From positions 37,188 through 101,187 of the forward strand of contig RDOE01000002.1 in NCBI GenBank assembly GCA_011364975.1: a stretch of 64,000 nucleotides of DNA, read 5' to 3'. The DNA is from Promethearchaeota archaeon. GTDB lineage: Archaea > Asgardarchaeota > Lokiarchaeia > Sigyniarchaeales > SOKP01. The position numbers were made by a program, and so were the translations under genes. Under the pieces are notes generated by a model. The model saw only the letters and a list, made by a program, of their open reading frames with translations. It did no database searches and had not been told where the DNA came from. Shown in pieces: positions 34,486-44,938 of the stretch. Within the stretch, counting starts at the first letter, position 1. Every line of letters begins with the position of its first letter.

Positions 34486-36513
34486 ATGAATGATAAAACG
34501 TTAAAGAAGGATATTCAACAATTACCTTATATGAATATGCATCTGGATTTAGAATCAAGAATAAATGATTTATTTGACAGATTAACTCTAGAAGAAAAGA
34601 TAAAATTATGTGCAGGAAGGCGGATGTGGTATATCCCGACCATAAAAAGACTTGGTTTAAAAAATTTTATTATGTATGATGGTCCTCATGGTGTAAGACC
34701 GTCTATAACAGGTGAAGTAAAAGCTACATATTTTCCTTCAGCTATCTGCCGAGCAGCCACGTGGAATCCAGAATTATCAGAACGTTTTGGAGTCGCATTA
34801 GCAGAGGAAGTTCGAGCAGTTGGAGCACATATGATTCTGGCTCCTGGGATAAACATTCAAAGAACTCCGATGGGAGGACGTACATTTGAATATCAAACAG
34901 AAGATCCTTATTTAAATAAGGTTCTTGCAGTTGCGGTTGTAAAAGGGGTTCAAAGCCAGAAAATTGCTGCTTGTGTAAAACATTTTATTTGCAATAATCA
35001 AGAAACTAAACGATTTACTGTTAGTTCTGAAGTAAGTAACCGAGCTCTAGAAGAAATTTATTTTCCAGCCTTTAAAGCCACAATTCAGGAAGCAGATGCT
35101 TGGGCTTTTATGAGTTGCTACAATAAAGTAAATGGCATTTTTGGCTCAGAACATTTTTATTTACTAAGAGAAACTTTAATGAATAACTGGGGTTTCAGAG
35201 GATTTGTAGTTTCAGATTGGAATGCTACAGCGTTCACAAAAACTCAAGACATGATCCTAGCTGGTTTATCACTTGAGATGCCCATGCAACAAAGATATAA
35301 GAAAAAAAAATTATTGGAACTTTATCAAGAAGGCAAAATTAACAAGGATTACTTTCACGATAATATTAAAAGAATATTAAGAGTAATGTTCCTCGTAGGA
35401 CTTTTTGATAATGAGGGTTCTTCGCCTAAGGGAAAAATAAACACGAAAGAACACCAAAATTTGGCTCTGGAAATTGCTCAAGAGGGAATTGTGCTCTTAA
35501 AAAATGATAAGAATTTACTTCCATTAAATATAAAGAATTTAAAAAAAATTGCAGTAGTCGGTCCAAATAAAAATTTAAAAACTTCGTTAAAAGGAGGAAG
35601 TTCTCAGAATTTTCCACCATATGAAATTACTCCACTTCAAGCAATCGAAGAAAAATGTAAAAATAGGATAGTTATTGTCGATAATCCTTCAGAAGCTGAT
35701 ATTACCATCCTTTTTGTAGGACTTAACCATGAATTGGGGATGGATGCTGAAGGTGAAGATAAAAAAATTTTCAGTTTACCAGATGAACAAATTGGCTTCA
35801 TTAGAAAAACTGTAAATGAAAATCCAAGTACCGTTGTAGTATTAATTAATGGAAGCCCAATTTCGATGGATAATTGGATAGAAGATATACCTGCCGTTAT
35901 TGAAGCATGGTATAGTGGTATGGAAGCGGGAACTGCAATTGCTAATATACTCTTCGGAGATGTCAATCCTTCAGGAAAATTACCCATAACATTTCCACAT
36001 AAACTTTCTGATTCACCAGCTCACGTCTCAAGTAGGACTTTTCCTGGAAATGATAAAGTTTATTATGAAGAAGGTATCTTTGTTGGATATCGCCATTTTG
36101 ATACTAAAAATATTGACCCTCTATTTCCTTTTGGTCATGGATTATCATATACTACATTTACCTATGAGAATATTAAATCAGATAAAGCTATTCTCTCTGG
36201 AAATGGGAATATAATAATATCAGTTGATATTCTTAATGATGGTCAACGTGAGGGTTCAGAAGTTGTTCAATTATATGTAAAGGATGTTCACTCAAGTATA
36301 GAACGCCCATTAAAGGAATTAAAGAAATTTAAAAAGGTAAAATTAAAGCCAAGAGAGAAAAGGACTATAAATTTCGAATTGAGCAGTGAAGATTTATCGT
36401 ATTATAATGAAGAAAAAAAAAGTTGGATTACTGAAGAAGGCGAATTTAATATTTTGATTGGCGGTTCCTCACGGGATATACGATTACAAATAAAAATTAA
36501 TTATTCTAAGTAA
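34486..36513 (+). CDS. Glycoside hydrolase family 3 beta-glucosidase-like enzyme
   Basis: 675 residues: TIM-barrel GH3 domain (about 25-300), alpha/beta sandwich (about 320-530) and C-terminal fibronectin-III-like domain (about 590-672). Seen: 'MYDGPHGVRPS', 'ILAPGINIQRTPMGGRTFEY', 'KHFICNNQETKR', and the nucleophile Asp in 'GFVVSDWNAT'; 'PFGHGLSYTTFTYEN' starts the last domain. No signal peptide, so it likely acts inside the cell on imported oligosaccharides. An SGNH hydrolase follows in convergent orientation, which suggests breakdown of decorated glycans. Family members of this shape are often bacterial, so transfer is possible. Confidence 0.93.
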   Translation: MNDKTLKKDIQQLPYMNMHLDLESRINDLFDRLTLEEKIKLCAGRRMWYIPTIKRLGLKNFIMYDGPHGVRPSITGEVKATYFPSAICRAATWNPELSERFGVALAEEVRAVGAHMILAPGINIQRTPMGGRTFEYQTEDPYLNKVLAVAVVKGVQSQKIAACVKHFICNNQETKRFTVSSEVSNRALEEIYFPAFKATIQEADAWAFMSCYNKVNGIFGSEHFYLLRETLMNNWGFRGFVVSDWNATAFTKTQDMILAGLSLEMPMQQRYKKKKLLELYQEGKINKDYFHDNIKRILRVMFLVGLFDNEGSSPKGKINTKEHQNLALEIAQEGIVLLKNDKNLLPLNIKNLKKIAVVGPNKNLKTSLKGGSSQNFPPYEITPLQAIEEKCKNRIVIVDNPSEADITILFVGLNHELGMDAEGEDKKIFSLPDEQIGFIRKTVNENPSTVVVLINGSPISMDNWIEDIPAVIEAWYSGMEAGTAIANILFGDVNPSGKLPITFPHKLSDSPAHVSSRTFPGNDKVYYEEGIFVGYRHFDTKNIDPLFPFGHGLSYTTFTYENIKSDKAILSGNGNIIISVDILNDGQREGSEVVQLYVKDVHSSIERPLKELKKFKKVKLKPREKRTINFELSSEDLSYYNEEKKSWITEEGEFNILIGGSSRDIRLQIKINYSK

Positions 36514-36525
36514 AAGAGAATGTAA

Positions 36526-37257
36526 TTATCGCCATTGATTTCTACTTATTTTTGAAGGAATATTACAATACTTACTCAGTAATTGGAGATATGTTTTAAT
36601 TTGTTCTTTATCTTTATAAAAAATTGGATCAGGTAAACCAAATGTTCTGCATGCTATGATACCCATAAGAGCATTACCAATTTGATTAACATGGAGTCCA
36701 TCAAGCATTATTTTTTTATATGCTTCAGGATTCTCTTCATAAAATGGTGAAAAATACCTATATTGGTCAATTAAAGAAACAGATTTTTCTTTTGATAACC
36801 ATCGATTTACTTCAACTAGTTCTGGAAAACTTTTGAATATATCTGGCATAGAATTATAAAGCAAACAATAATATGTTTGAAGGACAGGGATCGCTTTAAT
36901 CGCTCTCAACTTATCGATTATCAAACTTAAATTTTGCTTATATTCTGTAATGGATAATCCCTTCCAGATATCATTTCCTCCAATTGTAATTATAACAAGA
37001 TTAGGATTAAAATCGAGTACATCTCTCTCTAATCTATTAATTAAATCTCTTGCGGTCTCACCTGAGACACCTTGATTAATAGTGATTACATGTCTTCCAA
37101 TCCATTCTCTCATAGAAGAAGAAAGCCAAGAAAACCAATTGAAATGACCTAAACTATGCCAGTGCAATTCAGTATTACTTGAACCAAAAGCTATAACTCT
37201 TTTTCCCTTTTCTTGTTTATTCTTCCATGTTTTGATAATTTCATTTAGAGAAATCAT
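36526..37257 (-). CDS. SGNH/GDSL hydrolase
   Basis: 243 residues. Block I is 'IAFGSSNTELHWHSLGHFNW', with Ser in GSSNT replacing the usual GDS. Later blocks are 'NQGVSGETARDL', 'VIITIGGNDIWKG' (GxND) and 'MLDGLHVNQIGNALMG' (DxxH). The catalytic Ser, Asn, Asp and His are thus all accounted for. Probably a deacetylase or esterase on sugars. No signal peptide. Convergent with the GH3 gene. Confidence 0.85.
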   Translation of the reverse strand: MISLNEIIKTWKNKQEKGKRVIAFGSSNTELHWHSLGHFNWFSWLSSSMREWIGRHVITINQGVSGETARDLINRLERDVLDFNPNLVIITIGGNDIWKGLSITEYKQNLSLIIDKLRAIKAIPVLQTYYCLLYNSMPDIFKSFPELVEVNRWLSKEKSVSLIDQYRYFSPFYEENPEAYKKIMLDGLHVNQIGNALMGIIACRTFGLPDPIFYKDKEQIKTYLQLLSKYCNIPSKISRNQWR

Positions 37258-37375
37258 AATTTTTTGTCTAGTATCATTTTTTATACAAATTAAGCTGAAA
37301 AATCTTAAAGTATAATCAATTATTAATTTTTATTATATAATTTATTTTCTTAATTTCAAGTTTTAATGATCTCCT

Positions 37376-38437
37376 ATGATTTTTAATCAAGTCAAGCGAA
37401 AGTTAATTAAGGAGAGATTTAGATTTTTTTTCTATGAAATAAGCCTCTCATTTCTATTGATATTTTTTATTTCCTCACTTGAATGGATGATTTTACCAAT
37501 TGAATTAAATCCTGAGGTATTCGGAATGATTTTTTATATGATTCGAGGTTTAATTGTGTTTTTAGCGATACCCACAACAATATTTGTGATGAAGAAACTT
37601 AGGGGACCTCTTCACAATGACTTAATTGCGGGATCGAAAGTTTCACCATTTAAAAGTCATTTTATGATGTATCAAGTCTCAAAAAGTAATTATAAATACC
37701 AAATCTTGTATGGGATTTTGTTACTGTTTTTAGTCTTTATACCTATGAACTTCTTCTTATATCTCTTAATTCCAGAAATGCTTTTATATCACTCTTTTTC
37801 ATTAGGATTAGATTTACAGAATTCTTATTTGTTAATAAATAATTTTATAATATTTTTCGTTTTATTAGTTATAATACAGGTTTCTATTGCAATCACAGAA
37901 GAAACTATATATAGAGGATTTGTTAATAAAAGAGGAAGCGAGTATTTTAATCGTATTTCGGCAGTTTTAATATCAGCTTATTTTTATGGGTTCATAAGTT
38001 TATTATATTATTTAGATCCTATAAGTATTAATTTTGATTCTTGGTTTGTTGGTATATGGTTTTTTGCGTTGTTTTTTATTGGATTAATTCTTTCCCTTAC
38101 TACAATAAGAAAAAAGTGGCTATTTCCTTCTATTTTTGCTCATTCTATTAGTAATATAATAATGGTAAGTATAATTTGGTATTTTCTGAATGGAGGAGTA
38201 TATCTCGAAATACTAATTTTTATTTACTTACCATTATTAGGAGGGAGTTTAATTTTACTTATTTGGCAATATAGAAGAATTAGAGAAAGCATCTTGATTG
38301 GAATAAATATGCTAAAGAATTATTTGAAAAATGACGAAAAAGAAGATGAAAGAAATAATGATAAATATTTTCGAATATTTTTTGATATTGTTATTGGATT
38401 TTTAATATTTCTAATCGGACTATTGATCACAGTATAA
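37376..38437 (+). CDS. CPBP-family intramembrane metalloprotease
   Basis: 353 residues with about eight membrane helices. 'AITEETIYRGFVNKR' gives the EExxxR motif and 'SIFAHSISNI' the late His motif. A cluster of charged residues (about 315-330) precedes a last helix. It differs from the protease at 24787 and has no PadR neighbour. Substrate unknown. Confidence 0.75.
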   Translation: MIFNQVKRKLIKERFRFFFYEISLSFLLIFFISSLEWMILPIELNPEVFGMIFYMIRGLIVFLAIPTTIFVMKKLRGPLHNDLIAGSKVSPFKSHFMMYQVSKSNYKYQILYGILLLFLVFIPMNFFLYLLIPEMLLYHSFSLGLDLQNSYLLINNFIIFFVLLVIIQVSIAITEETIYRGFVNKRGSEYFNRISAVLISAYFYGFISLLYYLDPISINFDSWFVGIWFFALFFIGLILSLTTIRKKWLFPSIFAHSISNIIMVSIIWYFLNGGVYLEILIFIYLPLLGGSLILLIWQYRRIRESILIGINMLKNYLKNDEKEDERNNDKYFRIFFDIVIGFLIFLIGLLITV

Positions 38438-38472
38438 ATTATTTTATTAGAACGATTTAAAGATGGTATTCA

Positions 38473-39522
38473 ATGTTTCAAAGAAGAAAAACTCAGTATA
38501 AATTTAAAACTTATAAATCTGATGCCGCTCCCTTTTTCTTTTTTATCGATATTTTTCCTCTCGATTCAGATAATTTTGATAGTCTCCGTTCATCAATTTT
38601 GGCTAATCAAATTAAAACCAATCCTATAATGCCTTTACCGATGAGAGTTGACCGTGTCTTTAATGGAGAAAGTTCGATAGTTATTCGTCCTAATGCTCCA
38701 ATTTCTTTTCCAATAAACGATTCTATTAATGCGATAATCAATCCAATACCTTTTTTCCAATTGGGTTTTGAGAAATTACTTTTTTTTACCGAAATGAGAT
38801 CTCATGAGAAATTATTTCTACCCCTCAAACAAGAAAAGGTTAACCAATGGTGGAAAGCTACGAGGTTTCTCTATGGAAATTTAAATCAGATTGAAGAAGA
38901 TTTTTCAGCCTTTTTAAGAGCCTATTTATATACTATGATAAAAGCAAACGTTAATGATGAGGATATCATCGGTGCTGCGATAGAGTATTGTGAAATTGTA
39001 AATAAAATTTGTAAAGAGAAAATGATGAGAAATTCAATCTTAGTTGAAACAAACCAAAATCAAGAGAAAGTTAAATTATATAGAGAAAAAACAGCTAAAT
39101 ATAGGACTAAACTAAAAACAGTCAAAAAAATTGAATATCATCCGGAACTTATTGATATTGAAGTTTATGACCTCTCTGAGAACGGATTTTTAAATCGAGG
39201 AGATTTCAAGGAGTTTATTGCAGAGAATTTTGATAATATTGTAATAAAATACATTCCATTATTATTATATGATGATCTACAAGAATGTATGCTACAAAAT
39301 CTAAATTTACTAGAAACAAATGAAATTGAAGTATTAAATCCCTCAATATTATTAGAGAAGAACGTAATTATATTTAAAAAACCAGAAGAAATACATAATG
39401 AAGAATTAAACAAATATAGTTGGTTAAATGATTTAAATGAAGTTGATATTAAATCAATATTTGATTCTATAACTGAAACATTAACTCATTTCAGTAAGAA
39501 GAATCAAATAGACTCACTTTAG
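38473..39522 (+). CDS. Uncharacterised 349-residue protein
   Basis: I do not recognise the family. It starts 36 bases after the CPBP protease gene on the same strand, so the two may be co-transcribed. Soluble by composition: an N-terminal beta-rich part (1-110, including 'GESSIVIRPNAPISFP'), a helical middle (about 120-215) and an acidic C-terminal half with possible coiled-coil segments. No metal-binding or nucleotide motifs were seen. It could be a lineage-specific partner or substrate of the protease. Confidence 0.55.
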   Translation: MFQRRKTQYKFKTYKSDAAPFFFFIDIFPLDSDNFDSLRSSILANQIKTNPIMPLPMRVDRVFNGESSIVIRPNAPISFPINDSINAIINPIPFFQLGFEKLLFFTEMRSHEKLFLPLKQEKVNQWWKATRFLYGNLNQIEEDFSAFLRAYLYTMIKANVNDEDIIGAAIEYCEIVNKICKEKMMRNSILVETNQNQEKVKLYREKTAKYRTKLKTVKKIEYHPELIDIEVYDLSENGFLNRGDFKEFIAENFDNIVIKYIPLLLYDDLQECMLQNLNLLETNEIEVLNPSILLEKNVIIFKKPEEIHNEELNKYSWLNDLNEVDIKSIFDSITETLTHFSKKNQIDSL

Positions 39523-39584
39523 AGGATTTTAATAAAAAGTTAAAAAAAAGTAAAGTGTTAAGGAAAAAGGGTTATATATTACCT

Positions 39585-40022
39585 TTATTCAAAGTATTGA
39601 GCTCCTTCTTCCATAGCTAAACCTAATATTTCACCATATGCAATAGCATCTTGAAGATTACCTTCGATTACAAGATCGCCGGACATATAAGCACTGGTAG
39701 AATCAATTTCCCCACTTGATAATCCTGCCCAAGTAGCACCTGTTGCTGACATTGTAACGCTTGGATCATCTGCTTCTCCTTCTCCATAATCAACATTACC
39801 CTCTCCAAGCTTCACCCAATATTTATAATCAGCATCAGTTATAATTAATTGTACCGTCATAAGATCAATATCGTCTAATTCTTCTTTTAAATCTTCACTT
39901 TCAGCAGCGACTTGTTTCACAAATTCATACATTTTCAGAGAATCAGAAGGTTTACTTGCCCCTTTTTCTCTCATTTCTTTTAATTCTTTAACTAATTGCT
40001 CATCAACCATTTGATATTTCAA
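39585..40022 (-). CDS. SCP2 sterol-carrier-like lipid-binding protein
   Basis: 145 residues. The core 'YKYWVKLGEGNVDYGEGEADDPSVTMSATGATWAGLSSGEID' and 'YMSGDLVIEGNLQDAIAYGEILG' match the SCP2 fold (strand pairs followed by a helix capping a lipid cavity). The N-terminal 40 residues are helical and charged. Acidic overall. Lipid or acyl binding is expected; the ligand is unknown. Confidence 0.82.
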   Translation of the reverse strand: MKYQMVDEQLVKELKEMREKGASKPSDSLKMYEFVKQVAAESEDLKEELDDIDLMTVQLIITDADYKYWVKLGEGNVDYGEGEADDPSVTMSATGATWAGLSSGEIDSTSAYMSGDLVIEGNLQDAIAYGEILGLAMEEGAQYFE

Positions 40023-40617
40023 CCTTTAAAAATTATTTAAATTTTTTATTTGAGATATAAAATACAATGTCAATTTATTTTAAAGGTTTATTTTTTGTCA
40101 TTTTTTCCTTTGTATTAGGGATTAAAATAAGTTTAAAAAAAAATCAATCGTGATATTCAAATGTATATAATAATTTAATTAGATTTATCGATTCAATTGA
40201 TTAATTTAAATGTTAAGGAATTAAAATACTTTGAAGACGATATTATTTTTTAGATTTAATGAAATTACAGATTGTTTTCAAGATGTATTCGGTTATAGGG
40301 TAATTATTTGACACAAAAAGGGGATGAGTCTATTCAATCTATTACTTGTGTTCTTACCTGCTCAAATGCAGAGTTCTACGAAAAAATAATTAGAATGAAT
40401 GATAATTAAGTTAGATCTAAAAAAAATGGATAAGGATTTGGTGTCAGAGTGGTTTCATATATTCATTCCAGAGGGGATTAAGAGTTAATTTGATTTAATG
40501 ACCAAGATTGTTAAAAAGAACGTATAAAGATCAATTATGGTTGATATAATTTATCAAAATTTTTAATCTTATAATGATTAACTAATTTATTATCACAATC
40601 ATCATGGTAATTAGGAT
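40023..40617. other. Intergenic region, 595 bp
   Basis: No gene of normal length. Two tiny open frames, one from TTG 40310 (about 33 codons with two Cys, 'CVLTC') and one from ATG near 40428 (20 codons), have no family match I know. GC and spacing look like a long promoter region for the Gfo/Idh gene, or decayed sequence. Confidence 0.3.
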
Positions 40618-41874
40618 ATGCTACGAGTGGGTATAATAGGCTGTGGAGCTATTTCAAATCTAAATGTTCTTGGTTATCTTCATTCCCAAGATGCAGAGTT
40701 AGTTGCGGTTTGTGATACTGATGTTAAAAGAGCAAGAGAAAAATTAGAAAGATGGGGGCTAAGAACTTTAAAGATCTATGAAGATTATAAAAAGTTAATA
40801 GATCATGAGGATCTCGATATTGTTGAGATATTAACTCCACATAATTTACATCTTCCGATGACAAAATACGCAGCAGAAGCAGAAATTCCAGGAATATCGG
40901 TTCAAAAACCTATGGCTCACACTATAACTGATTGTGAAAAAATGATTGAAATTTGTAAGAAAAGTGATGTTAAACTAAAAATTTTTGAAAATTTTCGATT
41001 TTACCCTCCATTTTTAAAAGCGAAAGAACTTTTAGATGAAGGGATTATAGGTGACCCCTTAAATTTTAGAATAAATACGATAAAATTTCGAGGACCTTCG
41101 ATGTATGTCGATCTTAAGTCTTCTAGTTGGCGGATAAAATTTGACATTTGTGGTGGGGGGCCCTTGATTTATGACGACGGAATTCATAAGTTTTCCTTAG
41201 CTTTATGGTTGATGGATCAGAAGCGAGTTGAAGAATTGTATGCTTGGATCGATTATTTTAACGTCGTTATGGACATCCCAAATTATATTATTTGGAAATA
41301 TCCTAATTATAATCATAATTCACTCCCTAAATATGGAACTATGGAGTTTACTTTCGCCCCTAATCTCTATTATCCTAACAACTATTATGATTGTGATGAA
41401 TTTATTGAGATATCTGGCACAAAAGGAATAATGTGGCTCAATCAATGCACAGGAGGAGGAAATTTTCTATCAAAAACACCACAATTCCCCCCAATTGTAG
41501 TATACACTGATGGGGAAGTTAAGAAATATGGAGAAGATATGCCAAGAGATTGGAGATACTCTTTTATAAATTCTACTGAACACTTTATAAATGTAATAAA
41601 AAATGGTGGCGTTCCTATTTATACAGGCGAAGAAGGAAAAAATCTCTGTATTTTTGCAAAAATGCCTTATATCTCAAATCAGAGAAATAGAATTGTGTTG
41701 TGGAAAGAAGTGTCCGCTGAAAACGAAATTAATAAATCTTGCGTCGTTGAAGAACCCAAATTTGAGGATAGGAGCGGATTTCCAAGATTCAATCGAAATT
41801 TAAGAAAAGATTTGAAAAAAGGGATTAATCAAGGGTTAATTAATACAGAGTTTAAATACCAATATGACGATTAG
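40618..41874 (+). CDS. Gfo/Idh/MocA-family oxidoreductase A
   Basis: 418 residues. N-terminal NAD(P) Rossmann 'LRVGIIGCGAISNLNVLGYL'; 'VEILTPHNLHLPMTKYAAEA'; the active-site signature is 'VQKPMA' with Gln where most members have Glu (EKP), the Lys being kept; catalytic-region 'DDGIHKFSLALWL'. Acts on sugar or inositol ring alcohols by family. It ends back to back with a paralogue on the other strand, and an IlvD/Edd dehydratase follows. The extended C-terminus (about 370-418) is unusual. Confidence 0.88.
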   Translation: MLRVGIIGCGAISNLNVLGYLHSQDAELVAVCDTDVKRAREKLERWGLRTLKIYEDYKKLIDHEDLDIVEILTPHNLHLPMTKYAAEAEIPGISVQKPMAHTITDCEKMIEICKKSDVKLKIFENFRFYPPFLKAKELLDEGIIGDPLNFRINTIKFRGPSMYVDLKSSSWRIKFDICGGGPLIYDDGIHKFSLALWLMDQKRVEELYAWIDYFNVVMDIPNYIIWKYPNYNHNSLPKYGTMEFTFAPNLYYPNNYYDCDEFIEISGTKGIMWLNQCTGGGNFLSKTPQFPPIVVYTDGEVKKYGEDMPRDWRYSFINSTEHFINVIKNGGVPIYTGEEGKNLCIFAKMPYISNQRNRIVLWKEVSAENEINKSCVVEEPKFEDRSGFPRFNRNLRKDLKKGINQGLINTEFKYQYDD

Positions 41875-42981
41875 CTAATCAATTTGAGCAACAATTATCT
41901 CCCGTTTCTCTTCTGCAGACTTTATAGCTGCTAAATTGAATTGTAAAACTTTTTTAGCCTCGATTCCTGATAATATTGGAGTTTTTCCGCTTTTAACAAT
42001 ATCAATTAAATGTTTAGTAGCATTAATGAAACTCAGCTTCCAATCGTTATTGAATTCTCTATATGTTTCAACTTTTCCATCCCTAATTATAACGATTGGT
42101 GCAAAAATCTCCGATTCAGTCATTTTATTTCCTATTGAAGTGCCTTGATTTATCTTCATAATCCCTCGGGTGCCTATTATTTCTATAAACTCATCAGTAG
42201 AATAATAAATAGATGGGATATTCATTTCGGGCAGTAAGCAAAACTCCATTTGCCCATATTGAGGAACAACATGTTCTATACTTTGTTTATATTTAAATAT
42301 AACATATGCAGGAGCATCCAGTCCTTTGTAGGAATCGGTCCAAGCAAATACTTTTTCGATTTCTTCATCTACGAACCATTTTGCCAAAGTAAATGCATGC
42401 CAACCATTATCAAATAATACTGGTGAACCGTTCTTGCTTCCTCCAACCTGGCTTGGAATAGATCTCCAGCTTTGAGCGCTTTCTGAAACATCCCATCCAC
42501 CAAATCCACCCATTGCGATTTTAATCCGAATAGAACTAATATCTCCTATATAATCGTTATCTAACAATTCTTTCGCTTTAACAATATGTGGGATAAAAAG
42601 AAAGTTCTCGTATATAGAGAGAATTGACCCGGATTTTTCACAAGCTAAAATCATAGAATTCGCTTCGTCTAAGGTTAAAGCCATGGGTTTTTGAACTGAA
42701 ATTACTCTAACTCCCTTTTTAGCTGCGTTAATTGTAGCATCCGCATGTAAGTGATGAGGTAAAAGGATTTCAACGATATCTAAATCCTCTTTATCTAACA
42801 TTTGATTGTAATCAGTATAGACTTCTACTTTACGATCAAGATTGAATTTCTTTACCTTAGATTTGGCTTTTTCAATGGTTCTATTGCATAAACATGAAAC
42901 TTCAACATCATTATTGTTTAAATATCCAAGAATATTTAAGTCAAAAATAGTACCGGTACCAATTATTCCGACTCTTAGCAT
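41875..42981 (-). CDS. Gfo/Idh/MocA-family oxidoreductase B
   Basis: 368 residues, paralogue of the adjacent gene, with stop codons abutting. 'LRVGIIGTGTIFDLNILGYL', 'VEILLPHHLHADATINAAKKG', 'VQKPMA' (again Gln for Glu) and 'DNGWHAFTLAKWF' align closely with it. The pair probably arose by inverted duplication and may handle two steps or two epimers of one sugar/inositol pathway. Confidence 0.88.
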   Translation of the reverse strand: MLRVGIIGTGTIFDLNILGYLNNNDVEVSCLCNRTIEKAKSKVKKFNLDRKVEVYTDYNQMLDKEDLDIVEILLPHHLHADATINAAKKGVRVISVQKPMALTLDEANSMILACEKSGSILSIYENFLFIPHIVKAKELLDNDYIGDISSIRIKIAMGGFGGWDVSESAQSWRSIPSQVGGSKNGSPVLFDNGWHAFTLAKWFVDEEIEKVFAWTDSYKGLDAPAYVIFKYKQSIEHVVPQYGQMEFCLLPEMNIPSIYYSTDEFIEIIGTRGIMKINQGTSIGNKMTESEIFAPIVIIRDGKVETYREFNNDWKLSFINATKHLIDIVKSGKTPILSGIEAKKVLQFNLAAIKSAEEKREIIVAQID

Positions 42982-43172
42982 AACAAGTATTTAAATCATT
43001 AATCAAATTTATATAACTCTATTATTAAAAAAGTAATAGTAATGTTTATTCCAAAAGGTTTTATTTCTCGATAGATGTAAAAAATAACTTAAATTATGAT
43101 TGATTCTTATTATGTTTGAAATAATTTAATACAAATTTGAGAGGATTATTCAGTTATTTTGAGGTATGAGAT

Positions 43173-44840
43173 ATGAAAAATCCTGTAAACGATTTAGATT
43201 TTAGAAAGGCCTATGAAAGAGCGTTGTATTTAGGGTGTGGTTATTCCTATGACGATTTAGAAAAACCTCGTATAGCAATAGTTAATTCTTGGAATGAAAT
43301 CAATCCAGGGCATATCCATTTACAAAAATTGGCGAAATTTGTTAAAAATGGGGTAAAAAAAGCTGGTGGAACACCTATGGAATTTAATACTATTGCTATT
43401 TGTGATGGCATCGCAAATTCGGGCAATTTCTCAAAATATGTTTTACCAACTCGTGAAATTATCGCAGCATCCATCGAAAGCACTATAAAAGCATACAATT
43501 TTGACGGTATGGTCATGGTGTGTTCATGTGATAAAATAATTCCTGGGATGCTAATTGCTGCAACAAGATGTAATCTCCCAACCATATTTTTAACCGGGGG
43601 AGTAATGGAGCCTAAATATTTTGAAACTGGACCCTTAAAAGGGAAAACCTATGTAACTTCCGATATAAAGGAGGCGATTGGTCAATTTAATAGGGGGAAA
43701 CTTACTAAGGAAGAATTTTTGCTAATAGAATCACAAACTTGCTGCTCTCCTGGTGCATGTAACATGATGGGAACAGCGAATACGATGGCATGTATCGTTG
43801 AAGCAATGGGTTTATCATTGCCAGAATGTGCAACTATGAGTGCAATATCAAAGGAAAAAGAAACTCTTTCTTATGAAACTGGAAGAACAATTATAGATTT
43901 GGTGAGGGATGATGTTAGGGCTTTAGATTTAATTACTCATGATTCAATTGAAAATGCGATAAAAGTTGCTCTTTCTTTTGGAGGATCATCAAATATGATC
44001 TTACACATGTGTGCTTTATCACATGAAATTGGAGGAAATCTCAATCACTTTGACTTCGATAAATTAAGTAAAAAGATACCCCTACTCGCCAAATTCAAAC
44101 CAGCATCAGAATATAATTTAACGGAATTTCATAATGCCGGAGGTGTTAAAGTATTGATGAAAAAATTAGAACCTTTGTTGAAGTTATCTTCAAAAAATGT
44201 ATCAGGGTTAACTTTAGAGGAGTTTTTAAAAAATATTATATATGATGATTATCAAATAATTCGTAATTTAGAAGACCCTATTGATTTAGAAGGTGGAATT
44301 GCAGTTTTATCAGGAAATTTAGCTCCAGATGGAGCAATAATAAAACAAAGTGCATTAAATAAAAATATGCGATATCATAAAGGCCCTGCGAAAACCTTTG
44401 AGTCTGAGGAAGAAGTTAGAGATGCTTTGCTAGAGAATAGAGTAAATAAGGGTGATGTATTAATTATTAGAAATGAGGGTCCAAAGGGTTCTCCAGGTAT
44501 GAGAGAATTATCTCTTCCTGCAGCAATTCTAGTGGGAATGGGCTTAGGTGATTCAGTTGCGATGATTACTGATGGCAGATACTCAGGAGCAACTCGAGGG
44601 CCATGTATTGGCCATGTTTGTCCCGAAGCATACGAAGGAGGACCCATTGCGATTGTTAAAGATGGAGATATTATAGAGATAGATATTGAAAATCGAAGCT
44701 TAAATATTTTGATTTCGGATGATGAGATTAATTCCCGATTAAAAGTATGGGAACGAGTTAAACCGTTTACTACTAAGGGATATTTAAGTATCTATAGGAA
44801 ATTAGTATCCTCTGCTAAATTTGGAGGTTTTTTAGAATAA
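43173..44840 (+). CDS. IlvD/Edd-family dehydratase
   Basis: 555 residues, the normal size of dihydroxy-acid dehydratase and sugar-acid dehydratases. Iron-sulfur cysteines lie in '[14 protein letters not shown]' and '[18 protein letters not shown]', and '[22 protein letters not shown]' is the conserved C-terminal block. The first Cys block departs from the usual GCDK/CPGACGG wording, which suggests a sugar-acid (Edd-like) rather than strictly valine/isoleucine role. Gfo/Idh neighbours support sugar-acid catabolism, but a ThDP enzyme at 47778 and LeuCD at 54885 keep branched-chain synthesis possible. Confidence 0.85.
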   Translation: MKNPVNDLDFRKAYERALYLGCGYSYDDLEKPRIAIVNSWNEINPGHIHLQKLAKFVKNGVKKAGGTPMEFNTIAICDGIANSGNFSKYVLPTREIIAASIESTIKAYNFDGMVMVCSCDKIIPGMLIAATRCNLPTIFLTGGVMEPKYFETGPLKGKTYVTSDIKEAIGQFNRGKLTKEEFLLIESQTCCSPGACNMMGTANTMACIVEAMGLSLPECATMSAISKEKETLSYETGRTIIDLVRDDVRALDLITHDSIENAIKVALSFGGSSNMILHMCALSHEIGGNLNHFDFDKLSKKIPLLAKFKPASEYNLTEFHNAGGVKVLMKKLEPLLKLSSKNVSGLTLEEFLKNIIYDDYQIIRNLEDPIDLEGGIAVLSGNLAPDGAIIKQSALNKNMRYHKGPAKTFESEEEVRDALLENRVNKGDVLIIRNEGPKGSPGMRELSLPAAILVGMGLGDSVAMITDGRYSGATRGPCIGHVCPEAYEGGPIAIVKDGDIIEIDIENRSLNILISDDEINSRLKVWERVKPFTTKGYLSIYRKLVSSAKFGGFLE

Positions 44841-44938
44841 TGGATCCTTCTTGAGATATGATTATTTCTAGTTTTTAATTATTTTTAACCAATTTAAATG
44901 AATTTTATAATTAGTATTTTATTATCAAATAATATAAT

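Noticed and set aside
40310-40490. Tiny open frames in the 595-bp gap (33 and 20 codons)
   Set aside because: Too short, no clear ribosome site for both, and no recognisable motif.
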